Of a DNA stretch of 64,000 bases, positions 17,222 to 26,183 are shown one piece after another. This DNA is from Clostridium sp. Lineage in GTDB: Bacteria; Bacillota; Clostridia; Lachnospirales; Lachnospiraceae. Position 1 is the first letter of the stretch. Each line of letters starts with the position of its first letter. The position numbers and the translations under genes were made by a program. The notes under the pieces are model-generated. The model did not search any database. It was not told the DNA's origin and saw nothing but the letters and a program-made list of their open reading frames with translations. The DNA is taken from contig JAETQD010000007.1 in the NCBI GenBank assembly GCA_021770825.1, positions 89,316 to 153,315 on the forward strand, written 5' to 3'.

Positions 17222-19201
17222 CTAAGCTTTCAGATATTTTTCAAACCAGTTCATCATCTCTTCCATTCTCCGCACCCGGTGTCTGGGTTTTCCGGAGCGG
17301 GACAGTTCGTGGTTTTCACCGTGGAACAGGCACATTCTGGCCTCCACGCCGAAATATTTCAGTGCTGAGAACATCTGGAGGGCATCGCCCATGTAGCAGC
17401 GGTAGTCCTCGTCCGACTGGATGAAGAGCGTGGGAGTTTTTGCTTTATTTGCGTATTTTAACGGAGAGCAAATCCACATCCGTTCCGGATTGGTCCAGGG
17501 ATCTCCGGCGGTTTCCTGTAAGTCGAAGGAATAGCCGATATCGGCAGTCATGCTGAGAGAAATCCAGTTGGAAATACTCCTCTGGGATACGGCTGCCGCA
17601 AAGCGGTCCGTATTTCCCACGGCCCAGTTGGCCATGAAGCCGCCATAGCTTCCGCCCATGATTCCAAGACGTTTTTCATCCATCTGCGGATACCGTTTCA
17701 GCACCTCGTCCGTAAAAGCCAGGCAGTTTTCAAAGTCAACGGTGCCGTACCGCCCCGCCAGGTCTGCAAAAGCATTGCCCCGTCCGTCGCTTCCCACCGG
17801 GTTTGTGAAGAAGACAAAATACCCGGCGTTGGCAAACACCTGGCTTTCATGGAAAAATACAGGCCCGAAGGTGGCCCGCGGGCCGCCGTGAACCGTCAAG
17901 ATTCCCGGATATTTCTTTTCCGGGTCAAAACCGGCCGGCTTCATCACATAGCCGTCCAGCTCCACATCCTTATAGGTGAATGTGAATTCCTCCACCGGGC
18001 AGACGGCTCTCTCCCTCAAAAGTTCATCGTTAAAGGAGGTAAGCTTTCTTTCCTCCGTCCCGTCATAGCAGTAGAGCTCTGTTAATCCCATGTCCCGGAT
18101 GGCACTGTAATAGAGGATTCCATGGTTTACATCCAGGGTATGTACGCTTCCCTGCCTGTCCACCAGCGTCTCAAGGGTTCCGTTTTCATCAAAGGAGCGG
18201 ATGACGCTCTGCTTTCTTAAGGTGGAAATAAAATAAATCCTGTCTTCATCATGGACGATTCCCGCACCGTCTGCAAATTTGCAGTCACTGCAGATGGAAT
18301 TGTGGACGCTGGCATCGTATTTTACTACCTCTTTCATGGCCCCGTTCTCCATCACATAGAGATTGGGATTTTCATTGAGTCCATAGGTCTTCATATCCGA
18401 AGCCAGAATCATAACCTTTCCTTTTAACACACAGGCATAGTCAATCCGCATGGTATCCTGTTCCAGCAGAGTCTTTCTGGTTTCTTCCAAAAGGCTGTAC
18501 TGGTAAAGGCCCGGCATCCGGCTCTTGATATCCATATAGCGGTTTCCTGTAAAGAGCACCTGTCCGTCCTCCACCCAGAAATCCTCCACGGTCTCATAGT
18601 CCTGTGTAATGATTTTAAGATCGCCGTTGTTTCTGTCGTAAACAGCCAGCCGGTTTCTCTTTTTGTTCACAACACCCTGGCCGTTGGCCCAGAACGGAAG
18701 CTCATCGAAAACCTCATAATCCTTTTCTTCCTTCCATTCCTTCAAGGCCTTCTTTCTGGCCTCCTCTCCCATTCCGGCCAGATCCGGCTTGGAATAATCG
18801 TATTTAAGGCTCATGACCAGTCTGTGTCCTGCTGCCTTTGTCTTTGTCACCGTAAACGGCACTGCAAAAGCAAACTGCGCCTCGCCTCCATAGATGTTGA
18901 TGGTATAAAAGCAGGTCCAGTCCTCCCCGTTTTTTATGCGGTCCGCATATTCCTTTTCCCTGTTGGAGGAAAACAGAATGGTCTCCTCGTCCAGCCAAAG
19001 AAAGGCCCGCTCCCTGTTCCCGTTTGTAAGTTTTCTGCACTGACCGGATGGAAGCTCCATCACCCACAGGCAGGAATCATAGCAGTTATCGGTTCCGTTG
19101 GCATGGACCACAGCAAAGGCCCCATGGGTTCCGTCTGGCGATGTCACCATTCCGGTCGGATAATGGTAATTCATAAAATCCCTGATATCAATGTTCTTCA
19201 T
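17222..19201 (-). CDS. S9 family (prolyl oligopeptidase-type) peptidase
   Basis: A 659-residue serine peptidase: an N-terminal beta-propeller-like region (about 1-400) and a C-terminal alpha/beta hydrolase. The catalytic triad is visible: Ser in G-G-S-Y-G-G (about 517), Asp in Q-S-D-E-D-Y-R-C (about 597) and His in G-E-N-H-E-L-S-R-S-G (about 629). No signal peptide, so probably cytosolic, where it would trim oligopeptides or acylated peptides. ATG at 19201 with AGAGGGGAGCGG upstream was chosen; the longer frame to 19294 overlaps the Hsp70 gene. It is 25 nt after that Hsp70 gene and is the last gene of the four-gene operon. Confidence 0.88.
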   Translation of the reverse strand: MKNIDIRDFMNYHYPTGMVTSPDGTHGAFAVVHANGTDNCYDSCLWVMELPSGQCRKLTNGNRERAFLWLDEETILFSSNREKEYADRIKNGEDWTCFYTINIYGGEAQFAFAVPFTVTKTKAAGHRLVMSLKYDYSKPDLAGMGEEARKKALKEWKEEKDYEVFDELPFWANGQGVVNKKRNRLAVYDRNNGDLKIITQDYETVEDFWVEDGQVLFTGNRYMDIKSRMPGLYQYSLLEETRKTLLEQDTMRIDYACVLKGKVMILASDMKTYGLNENPNLYVMENGAMKEVVKYDASVHNSICSDCKFADGAGIVHDEDRIYFISTLRKQSVIRSFDENGTLETLVDRQGSVHTLDVNHGILYYSAIRDMGLTELYCYDGTEERKLTSFNDELLRERAVCPVEEFTFTYKDVELDGYVMKPAGFDPEKKYPGILTVHGGPRATFGPVFFHESQVFANAGYFVFFTNPVGSDGRGNAFADLAGRYGTVDFENCLAFTDEVLKRYPQMDEKRLGIMGGSYGGFMANWAVGNTDRFAAAVSQRSISNWISLSMTADIGYSFDLQETAGDPWTNPERMWICSPLKYANKAKTPTLFIQSDEDYRCYMGDALQMFSALKYFGVEARMCLFHGENHELSRSGKPRHRVRRMEEMMNWFEKYLKA

Positions 19202-19226
19202 TGTAAACCGCTCCCCTCTTTGTCCC

Positions 19227-20915
19227 TTATTCTTCCATCTTCTCCAGGAACTTTTTAAATTCCTCTTTTGCTCTCTCGATCTCCCCGTTGTCATAGGAGT
19301 TTAAAGCCTTTTCAAATTTCCGGATGGCCGCCTCGGCGAAAAACCTGTCATCGCCGATGCTCTCCTCATAAATTCGCTCTCCTCTGAGCAGCAGATACTT
19401 GTTTTCCTCCCTGTCCCTGGGATGAATCTTTAAGTAGGACAGGGTTTTTAACCGTTCCTCGATTTCCTCCTGGGTCATGTCCACATCCCGGCCCAGGAAG
19501 ACCTTTTTCATGACTTTCTGGGTGGAAACCACCTTCACTTCCACCTCCAAAATGGAGTTGATGTCATAGGTGTAGGTCACGTCCACCGACTCCTCTCCGG
19601 CTTTTGCGGGAGGAATGTCGATCAAAAGCTCCCCCAGGGACAGATTATTGGCCGCAAACCGACTCTCCCCCTGGAGCACATTGACACGGATTTTTTTCTG
19701 GTTGTCCCGGACCGTGTAAAGCCGCTCTGTGCGGCTGGCCGGAATCACCGTATTTCTGTCGATGATGGGGCAGAACACGCCGTCCTCAAAGCGGTTGTTT
19801 TCCCATTCCCGCACCACCTCCGTGCCGAGGGTAAAGGGACAAACGTCCGTTAAGATCACCTCTTTGATGGCGTCCTTTCTCTCCTTCATGGCTCCCTGGA
19901 TGGCGGCGCCCAGGGCCACGGCCTCATCCGGATTGATATCGATATCCGGCAGCATTTTAAACAGCTTGCTGACGAAGCGGCGGATCACCGGACTCTTGGT
20001 GGCGCCGCCCACCAAAACCACCTTATCGATGTCAGAAAGACGGATATGGGCATCGGAAAGACTCCGCTTTACGGGCTTTCGGATCCGCTCCAAAAGCTCT
20101 GCACAGGCCTCCTCATATTTGGGAAGCTCCACATCCATCTCATAAAGCTTTTCTCCCACCTTGCAGCGCATTTTAGACACCCGGCTTTCAGAAAAGCCCA
20201 GCTTGCAGAGATCGGCCTGTTTGTGGATATGGCGCAGGGTTTTCTCGTCCATGGACAGACGGTCCAGCTCCGTAAATTTATCAAAAAACATGGTTTCCAG
20301 CACGGCCGTGAAATCTTCTCCGCCAAGGAAATTATCTCCTGCCACGGCCCGCACCTCTAAAATTGTATCGAAAAGCTCCAGAATGGACACATCAAAGGTT
20401 CCGCCTCCCAGGTCAAACACCAGGAATCTGGCCCTGTCCTTTTTCTGATACAGGCCATAGGCGATGGCAGCGGCCGTGGGCTCGCTGATGATGCGCTCCA
20501 CCGTAAGCCCGGCCAGCTCTCCGGCCCGCTTGGTGGCACGTCTTCTGGCATCGTCAAAATAGGCCGGGACACTGATGACCGCTTCCGTCACCTCTTCCCC
20601 GAGAAAGGCCTCGGCGTCCTCCTTTAATGCCCGCAGAACCAGTGCGGAAAGCTCCTCCGCCAGAAAAGTCTTATGGAGCAGCTTAAACTGCTTTTTGCTT
20701 CCCATGTCACGCTTAAAGACGCTGGCAGCGCTGTCCGGATACAGAAGCATCCGCTCTCTGGCCAGCTCCCCCACGTAAACCTGTTCCTCCTCGTCGATGC
20801 TGACCACCGACGGCGTTAAGTTTTTCCCGAGCCGGTTGGGGATAATCTTCGGCCCGTCCTCTGTAAAATATGCCACCAGACTGTTGGTGGTTCCCAAATC
20901 AATTCCTACAATCAT
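19227..20915 (-). CDS. HscC-type Hsp70 chaperone
   Basis: A 562-residue Hsp70, shorter than DnaK (about 610-640). The ATPase domain has D-L-G-T-T-N-S (5-11), A-Y-F-D-D-A-R-R-R-A-T (about 118), F-D-L-G-G-G-T-F-D-V-S (about 170) and V-G-G-A-T-K-S-P-V-I. The substrate domain starts after V-C-P-F-T-L-G-T-E, and the C-terminal lid is short and lacks the usual disordered tail. This resembles HscC rather than DnaK. The ATG follows the TPR gene stop by 2 nt, with AGGAGA inside its last codons. The J-like protein encoded directly upstream is its probable partner, as with E. coli hscC and djlC. Confidence 0.87.
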   Translation of the reverse strand: MIVGIDLGTTNSLVAYFTEDGPKIIPNRLGKNLTPSVVSIDEEEQVYVGELARERMLLYPDSAASVFKRDMGSKKQFKLLHKTFLAEELSALVLRALKEDAEAFLGEEVTEAVISVPAYFDDARRRATKRAGELAGLTVERIISEPTAAAIAYGLYQKKDRARFLVFDLGGGTFDVSILELFDTILEVRAVAGDNFLGGEDFTAVLETMFFDKFTELDRLSMDEKTLRHIHKQADLCKLGFSESRVSKMRCKVGEKLYEMDVELPKYEEACAELLERIRKPVKRSLSDAHIRLSDIDKVVLVGGATKSPVIRRFVSKLFKMLPDIDINPDEAVALGAAIQGAMKERKDAIKEVILTDVCPFTLGTEVVREWENNRFEDGVFCPIIDRNTVIPASRTERLYTVRDNQKKIRVNVLQGESRFAANNLSLGELLIDIPPAKAGEESVDVTYTYDINSILEVEVKVVSTQKVMKKVFLGRDVDMTQEEIEERLKTLSYLKIHPRDREENKYLLLRGERIYEESIGDDRFFAEAAIRKFEKALNSYDNGEIERAKEEFKKFLEKMEE

Positions 20916-20917
20916 GT

Positions 20918-23900
20918 TTATCTCCTGGTTTTTTTCTCCATTTCTTTTATGGAAACCCTTAATTTAATGCTGTGATCATTCAGTTTACAGCCCTCCCGGA
21001 AACACTCCAGCGCCTTCTCGTAATCTCCGACGGCTTCATAGTAATATCCTAAAAACAGCCAGCTCTCATAGCAGCCCGGACGGCGGCACTGTCTGCATCT
21101 GGTACAGGCTCTCATGTCCTCAAACATCCGGAGGCCTTTTTCGGTCTCTCCCAAAGCCACGTAAATCCAGCCATGACGCATCAGTCTGGCAGGACGGTAT
21201 TCTCCATAATTTAAATAGTCTTCTTCCGTGGCCCATTTGGACTTTTTAAAATGTTCCAGAGATTCCTGGGCGTGAATCTTTGCCTCTTTTTTATCTCCCA
21301 TCCGGAAATACAGCTCTGCTAACTCCCATTCGATTTCATGGAGCTCTTTTTCCCTGTCTTCCACCCGCAGGGCCTTTTTGAACATGATGGCTGCCATTTT
21401 GTAGTTACGCTCATAGTCCATGTAAAAGTTTGCCAGGGTCTGGTAGCGGTCTGACCGTACGGCATTGTTTTTTGCCGCCCGGATTCCCTCCTGCAGTATA
21501 CCGACAGCCTCTTTTCTCTTTCCCTGAAGGAAATATACATCGGAGACGTTATCATAGTAATCATCGTCACCGGGCACCATTTCCAGGTATTCCAGCGCTT
21601 TGCCATACTGGCCCAGATAGGTGTAAAGAAGTCCGATTTCCACCCGGAAGGAATCCCGGTCAGGGAACATCTCCAAATCCTTTTCGTAACACTCAATGGC
21701 CTTTTGATACTCTCCCATGCCCTCGTAGCAGTCCGCCATATTGCTGTACGGAAGGACGCTCTTTGAGCCATTTTCCATACACCTTACGGCCTCCTCAAGG
21801 CACTGGATGGCTGTTTCAAACTGGCCCATATACTTATAGCAGCAGCCCATATTGTTGTTGGAGGCCCAGTCATTGGGCTCATATTCCAGGGCCTTTTTAA
21901 AGTCACGGATGGCCGGTTCAAAATCAAAGGCAGCCATGTAAAGGCGTCCCCGCTCCACCAGGTAATAGCAGTTTTCCCTGGCCGCGATCTGACGGTTCAA
22001 ATAGTCTAAGGCCGTTTCAAAATCCTGCTTTTTGAAATGGGCCGTGTACCTGGCTTTATAGTAATTGGCCAGACGCTCGCAGGCATCCCGGTAGCCCTCT
22101 TTTAATTCCAGGGTCTTTTCAAAATCCTCTTTGGCAAGCTGGTTCATGTCCAGGGCCTCATAGCAGACACCCCTGTTATAGTAGACGGAAGGAGAATCCG
22201 CGTAGTCCTCCTCGGCCGTTGTGTATTCCTTGATGGCCTTCTTATATTCTTTTTTGTCCAGATAAATATGACCGTTGATCAAGTGGTACTGCATCCGGTC
22301 AGGATTCTGGTTTATGGCAATGGCCAGGTGTTCCTGGGCCGTGTCATAGTCATTATTGTCCCAGTGAAGAAGGGCAATCTCAAACTCCACCTCGGACTTG
22401 TCCTCAATATCGGTTTCCCCTATTTCCTCCTGAAGCTCTTTTAAAATGGCAAAGGGGCGCTCCCGTTCTTCCTTACTGCCTGCCAGGTTTCTTAAGATTT
22501 TTGCCTCGTACAGCTTCATATTGGGCGAAAAATCCACCTGGTTCTCCCTGGCCCTGTCCATGACGCCCTTGGCATCTTCAAACTGGTCATAGAAAAAGAA
22601 CACCTCTGCCGCCAGAAGATATGGCTTATAGTATCCGTTATAGATTCCGATGGCGTTATAGTAATCGTCCACCACCTGCTGGCCCTTTCTCAGCTCAAAG
22701 GCCGCTTCCTGGCGCTGGAGATAGGACGGATAATACTGGGAATCCTCCGAAAGAATCTGGTCACAGATATCGATACACGGTTCATACTTTTTATCGGCAA
22801 ACAGAATCTGCGCCTTGTACTGCATGCTGGAAATCCGGTCACTGGCATCTTTCGCAGCCTGGATGGCAGAATCCACATAGGAAAGAGCCTGTTCAAACTC
22901 CTTCAATTCCAGGTAACATCCGCTTATGATATATCTGGCCTGGAACTCCCTGGAACGGCGCTTTTTATTTTCCTCCGTACCGTCGTCCGGGGTCTCTAAA
23001 ATCAGCTCCAGCCATCTTTTTAAATGGGGCAGAGCTCTCTCATACTGTTCATCCTTATAAAGAAGCCGTCCAAACAGGTTCACATAGGAATACTCTTCGC
23101 CTGCGGTGGAATCCTCCGGCTCCAGGAGGGCGATGGCATCCTTTACCTGGTCGTTCTGGAACAGACACCAGCCAAGATCGGTCAAATCCTCCATCCGGTC
23201 CTTCTCCGTTTCGTATTCCCCGGAAAGTTTTTTCTCATACTGGGCAATTAAAGCCTCATTGGCCGTCTTCATATAGCCGAGAATGGTTTCATCCTCACCG
23301 TTTTTATTGAGGAGCTCGATCATCAGGTCCTTGGCATCCCCATACTTTTCTTCATGGAGCAGATACCTGATCTTTCCTGTTTTGGCCATGTAATGGTCCG
23401 GCACATCCGATAGAATTCTCTCCCAGACGGCATTTGCTCCCTCCAGGTCCCCTCCGGCCCATTTGGCTTCACCGCAGTAGATCAGGACATAGTAGTTCTC
23501 TCCGTATTCCTCTTCCAGACGCCCGGCCAAGGCAAGGGCCTCATCCAGTCTCTTTTCTTCCATGAAAATACGCAGACGTTCCGTGTCCTCAAAGGGATGG
23601 TAGAGTCCAAAGGCCTTTAAATCCGAAAGGGCCGCCTCTGCTCCCTCAAACTGGCGCCTGTCAAGCTGGCGTTTTACATTCAGATAATTTCTTATGTAGG
23701 CATCCACATCTGCCTTTTTCCGGTCCAGAACCCGAAACAGGCTGTAATCGATGAATTCCTTATTTTCCATATAATAGATGATATAGTCCAGGAAATCCAC
23801 TGGAAACTTCTGGCTTAAGACTTCCCGGTCCGCACGAATCTGAAAGGTATCGTCGATCAGCCTGAAAATCTCCTGGGGCAGATTTATGTGGTCCATCAGA

Positions 23901-24250
23901 TAGGCCAAAAGGGCTTCCCTGGTCTCCAGAGAGGTATCCAAATCCTCGCAGAGGGGATCGGAAAGCAGCTCCTCCCATTCTTCCCTGTCACATCTTGTAT
24001 CGATGTCCTCATAGACCTGGGCCACCCGGTCCACCCAGAGATCTGTTTCTGTCTTTTCCTTTTCTTCCCCCTCTTCCACCTTTCTGGAAAGGGCCACGGC
24101 CTCCTCATAGGCCTCTCTCAGACGTTTAAACCCCTCGGGATCATCCTCGGGATTGGTCTTCTTTAACAGATTCATATAAGCCATTTTAATGGCCTGCTCA
24201 TCTTTTGTTTCCTCGATTCCAAGGATATGAAATACCATCTGTTTTTCCAT
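20918..24250 (-). CDS. Large J-like domain / TPR-repeat protein
   Basis: A 1110-residue soluble protein. The first 55 residues read as a J-like domain (V-F-H-I-L-G-I-E-E-T-K-D-E-Q-A-I-K-M-A-Y), but the HPD tripeptide is N33-P34-E35, followed by D-D-P-E-G-F-K-R-L-R-E-A-Y. The rest is a long run of tetratricopeptide-like helix pairs (for example Y-Y-N-R-G-V-C-Y-E-A-L, W-A-S-N-N-N-M-G-C-C-Y-K-Y-M-G-Q), at least 15 by eye, with a C-rich patch C-T-R-C-R-Q-C-R-R-P-G-C near residue 1045. There is no signal peptide or membrane span. Its ATG abuts the stop codon of the glycosyltransferase gene, and the Hsp70 gene follows 2 nt later. Probably a co-chaperone or scaffold that recruits clients to the Hsp70. 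Confidence 0.85.
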   Translation of the reverse strand: MEKQMVFHILGIEETKDEQAIKMAYMNLLKKTNPEDDPEGFKRLREAYEEAVALSRKVEEGEEKEKTETDLWVDRVAQVYEDIDTRCDREEWEELLSDPLCEDLDTSLETREALLAYLMDHINLPQEIFRLIDDTFQIRADREVLSQKFPVDFLDYIIYYMENKEFIDYSLFRVLDRKKADVDAYIRNYLNVKRQLDRRQFEGAEAALSDLKAFGLYHPFEDTERLRIFMEEKRLDEALALAGRLEEEYGENYYVLIYCGEAKWAGGDLEGANAVWERILSDVPDHYMAKTGKIRYLLHEEKYGDAKDLMIELLNKNGEDETILGYMKTANEALIAQYEKKLSGEYETEKDRMEDLTDLGWCLFQNDQVKDAIALLEPEDSTAGEEYSYVNLFGRLLYKDEQYERALPHLKRWLELILETPDDGTEENKKRRSREFQARYIISGCYLELKEFEQALSYVDSAIQAAKDASDRISSMQYKAQILFADKKYEPCIDICDQILSEDSQYYPSYLQRQEAAFELRKGQQVVDDYYNAIGIYNGYYKPYLLAAEVFFFYDQFEDAKGVMDRARENQVDFSPNMKLYEAKILRNLAGSKEERERPFAILKELQEEIGETDIEDKSEVEFEIALLHWDNNDYDTAQEHLAIAINQNPDRMQYHLINGHIYLDKKEYKKAIKEYTTAEEDYADSPSVYYNRGVCYEALDMNQLAKEDFEKTLELKEGYRDACERLANYYKARYTAHFKKQDFETALDYLNRQIAARENCYYLVERGRLYMAAFDFEPAIRDFKKALEYEPNDWASNNNMGCCYKYMGQFETAIQCLEEAVRCMENGSKSVLPYSNMADCYEGMGEYQKAIECYEKDLEMFPDRDSFRVEIGLLYTYLGQYGKALEYLEMVPGDDDYYDNVSDVYFLQGKRKEAVGILQEGIRAAKNNAVRSDRYQTLANFYMDYERNYKMAAIMFKKALRVEDREKELHEIEWELAELYFRMGDKKEAKIHAQESLEHFKKSKWATEEDYLNYGEYRPARLMRHGWIYVALGETEKGLRMFEDMRACTRCRQCRRPGCYESWLFLGYYYEAVGDYEKALECFREGCKLNDHSIKLRVSIKEMEKKTRR

Positions 24251-25558
24251 TTAATTTCCTCCCGTCGTCTGAAGTACGGCTTCAATATTTTTCTTTATCT
24301 TATTGGAGAGGCTGGCATATAAAATCAGTTCGTCCTCCTCAAATCCGGAAAATTTGGCTTTTTCATAGTCGCTCTGGGCGGCGGCCAGATCGGAGAGAAT
24401 GGGCTCCGCTTTGGAAAGCAGGGTGATGTTTACCTGCTCTTCCACCTTAATAATTTCCCGCATTCCCAGCTTCTGCAGTGCAATCACGATGCGGCTGCGG
24501 GACATGTTGGTGACATCAGAAAGTCCCTTCAGGGATTTCACCCGCGGCCTCTGGCTCAAATATAAAAGCAGGCTGATTTCCGGCAGGGCCAGATCGTATT
24601 TGATGGCCACCGGTTCCAGATAATGGGACAAAAGCTTTCTGTCCCGGTAGGCATCCATGAGAATTCCTTCACTTTCCAGCGCCTCCCGGTTTACGGTGCT
24701 CCTCTCATCTCCCAGCTTTTTGGAGCCCGGGAAAATGGACAGGGGAACGATTCCGTCTCCGGCCGCATCCACTAAAAAGCGGTAAACGGACAGCCTGTTT
24801 TTCTCGTAATCTTCTTCTGTCAGCACGGATTTGTAGAAATCATGGTAATAAGAAAACACCATGCTTTTCATTTTTATGGTCTTTGTTAAGCTTAAGCCCT
24901 GGCTTGCCAGGGAACCCTTTGTCTTCACATAATAGTAAACGGGAATATGGAGGGCGTAGATGGTTTTTGCATGGCGGATATATTCCAGATTGAACATGAA
25001 ATCCTCACACCAGCTTATGGACTTATCCATCCTGAGTTTCTTTTCCTCCACCAGAGCCCGGCGAAACAGCTTGTTCCATAAAACTCCGTAATAAAAGTCT
25101 GCCGGCTTTTCCATCATAAATCCGGCAAATTCCTCCCGGGTGAGAAGTCCCCCCGGTTCAATATCCCCCTTATGGGAAACCCGGTCTCCCACCACCCGGT
25201 AGAAGTCGGAAATCACCATATCGCAGTGATTTTCCTCGGCGGCCCGGACCATGAGGTTTGTGGCATCGGGGCTTAGCCAGTCGTCGCTGTCCAAAAACTG
25301 GAGATAGGTTCCGGAGGCCTTGTCAAGGGCCAGATTTCTCGTGTCGGAAACCCCTGTATTTTCTTTATGGATTGCACAGACCCTTGGGTCCTTTTTTGCA
25401 TATTCATCACAAATCAAGCCGCTGGAATCGGTGCTTCCATCGTCCACCAGCAGCAGTTCAAATTCCCTATATGCCTGATTCAACACGCTGTCCACACAGC
25501 GTCTTATGGTTTTTTCCGCATTGTATACTGGAATGATGATACTGACCATTGGATTCAT
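24251..25558 (-). CDS. Family 2 glycosyltransferase fused to a MarR-like winged helix
   Basis: A 435-residue protein. Residues 1-220 are a GT-A glycosyltransferase (M-V-S-I-I-I-P-V-Y-N-A-E, L-L-V-D-D-G-S-T-D-S-S-G, then F-L-D-S-D-D-W-L as the DXD-type motif, and later W-C-E-D-F as the catalytic acid region). From about residue 320 the sequence changes to a MarR-like DNA-binding fold: L-P-E-I-S-L-L-L-Y-L-S-Q-R-P, a recognition-helix stretch S-D-V-T-N-M-S-R-S-R-I-V-I-A-L-Q-K-L, a wing, and a C-terminal helix. No membrane span is seen. I chose ATG at 25558 (AAGGAG 10 nt upstream) over 25567 (too close to it). It is the first gene of the J-TPR/Hsp70/S9 operon. The fusion is unusual; whether it binds DNA is untested. 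Confidence 0.8.
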   Translation of the reverse strand: MNPMVSIIIPVYNAEKTIRRCVDSVLNQAYREFELLLVDDGSTDSSGLICDEYAKKDPRVCAIHKENTGVSDTRNLALDKASGTYLQFLDSDDWLSPDATNLMVRAAEENHCDMVISDFYRVVGDRVSHKGDIEPGGLLTREEFAGFMMEKPADFYYGVLWNKLFRRALVEEKKLRMDKSISWCEDFMFNLEYIRHAKTIYALHIPVYYYVKTKGSLASQGLSLTKTIKMKSMVFSYYHDFYKSVLTEEDYEKNRLSVYRFLVDAAGDGIVPLSIFPGSKKLGDERSTVNREALESEGILMDAYRDRKLLSHYLEPVAIKYDLALPEISLLLYLSQRPRVKSLKGLSDVTNMSRSRIVIALQKLGMREIIKVEEQVNITLLSKAEPILSDLAAAQSDYEKAKFSGFEEDELILYASLSNKIKKNIEAVLQTTGGN

Positions 25559-25591
25559 AACTTCCATTCTCCTTCACAACACACTAGGTTA

Positions 25592-25621
25592 AGTATACAC
25601 AAAAGCACTTCCTTCTGTCAA
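25592..25621 (-). promoter_or_regulatory. Promoter of the GT-MarR / J-TPR / Hsp70 / S9 operon
   Basis: TTGACA (25616-25621), 18-nt spacer, TATACT (25592-25597), about 30 nt before the start codon. No CIRCE-type heat-shock operator is seen nearby. Confidence 0.7.
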
Positions 25622-25730
25622 TATGACAGACGATTTCTCCCGATTCCCTTTTGTCCGGTCCCCCATCTCCCCCAAAACCAGCCATGCAATCCCTGCATCA
25701 CTATTATGTAAGAATCAGAAAAAAGCAAAA

Positions 25731-25763
25731 CAAAAAAGCGTACAGCCCTTGTAGCTACACGCT
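25731..25763 (-). terminator. Terminator of the tRNA cluster
   Basis: A 10-bp stem (AGCGTGTAGC / GCTGTACGCT, with two G-T pairs) and a 7-nt loop are followed by six T on the minus strand. It lies 30 nt past tRNA-Thr. Confidence 0.85.
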
Positions 25764-25792
25764 TTTCGCTCTTCTATCCAATTAAAGAATCA

Positions 25793-25865
<73 letters not shown>

Positions 25866-25907
25866 ACTTAGTAAAAATGCTGCTGCATCATACCATGCAG
25901 CAGCAAG

Positions 25908-25979
25908 TGACCTGTCCGGGAATCGAACCCGGGTTTACGCCGTGAGAGGGCGTCGTCTTGACCGCTTGACCAACAGGCC
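25908..25979 (-). tRNA. tRNA-Glu (anticodon CTC)
   Basis: 72 nt with acceptor GGCCTGT / ACAGGTC, anticodon stem ACGCC / GGCGT, loop CTCTCAC (anticodon CTC, reads GAG), and T-arm with GGTTCGATTCC. CCA is not encoded. The sequence follows the usual Firmicutes tRNA-Glu pattern, with the rarer CTC anticodon. Confidence 0.94.
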
Positions 25980-25987
25980 TTGAGGCA

Positions 25988-26061
25988 TCGAGGCGACAAG
26001 ATTCGAACTTGCGACCTCTGCGTCCCGAACGCAGCGCTCTACCAAACTGAGCCACGCCTCG
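25988..26061 (-). tRNA. tRNA-Pro (anticodon CGG)
   Basis: 74 nt with a perfect acceptor CGAGGCG / CGCCTCG, anticodon stem CTGCG / CGCAG with loop TTCGGGA (anticodon CGG, reads CCG), and T-loop GTTCGAATC. CCA is not encoded. It is the first tRNA of the cluster on the minus strand. Confidence 0.95.
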
Positions 26062-26145
26062 ATTACGTTTGGTAGTATAATATAAAAAGCAAAAAATGTC
26101 AATGGTATTTTTCAATTTTTTTAATACAATTTAATAAATTTACCA

Positions 26146-26171
26146 GGCGCCTGGTTTTCACCCCAGGCGCC
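26146..26171. terminator. Hairpin after copZ
   Basis: A perfect 9-bp stem (GGCGCCTGG / CCAGGCGCC) with an 8-nt loop sits 12 nt past copZ. The T-tract is better on the plus strand (CTTTTTCTTT) than on the minus strand (TGGTAAATTTATT), so it may work in both directions. Confidence 0.6.
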
Positions 26172-26183
26172 CTTTTTCTTTCC

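Noticed and set aside
20918..24250. Plus-strand frames opposite the TPR gene as coding
   Set aside because: Several opposing frames are open, but they lack ribosome binding sites, start points and recognisable motifs; they mirror the codon bias of the real gene.
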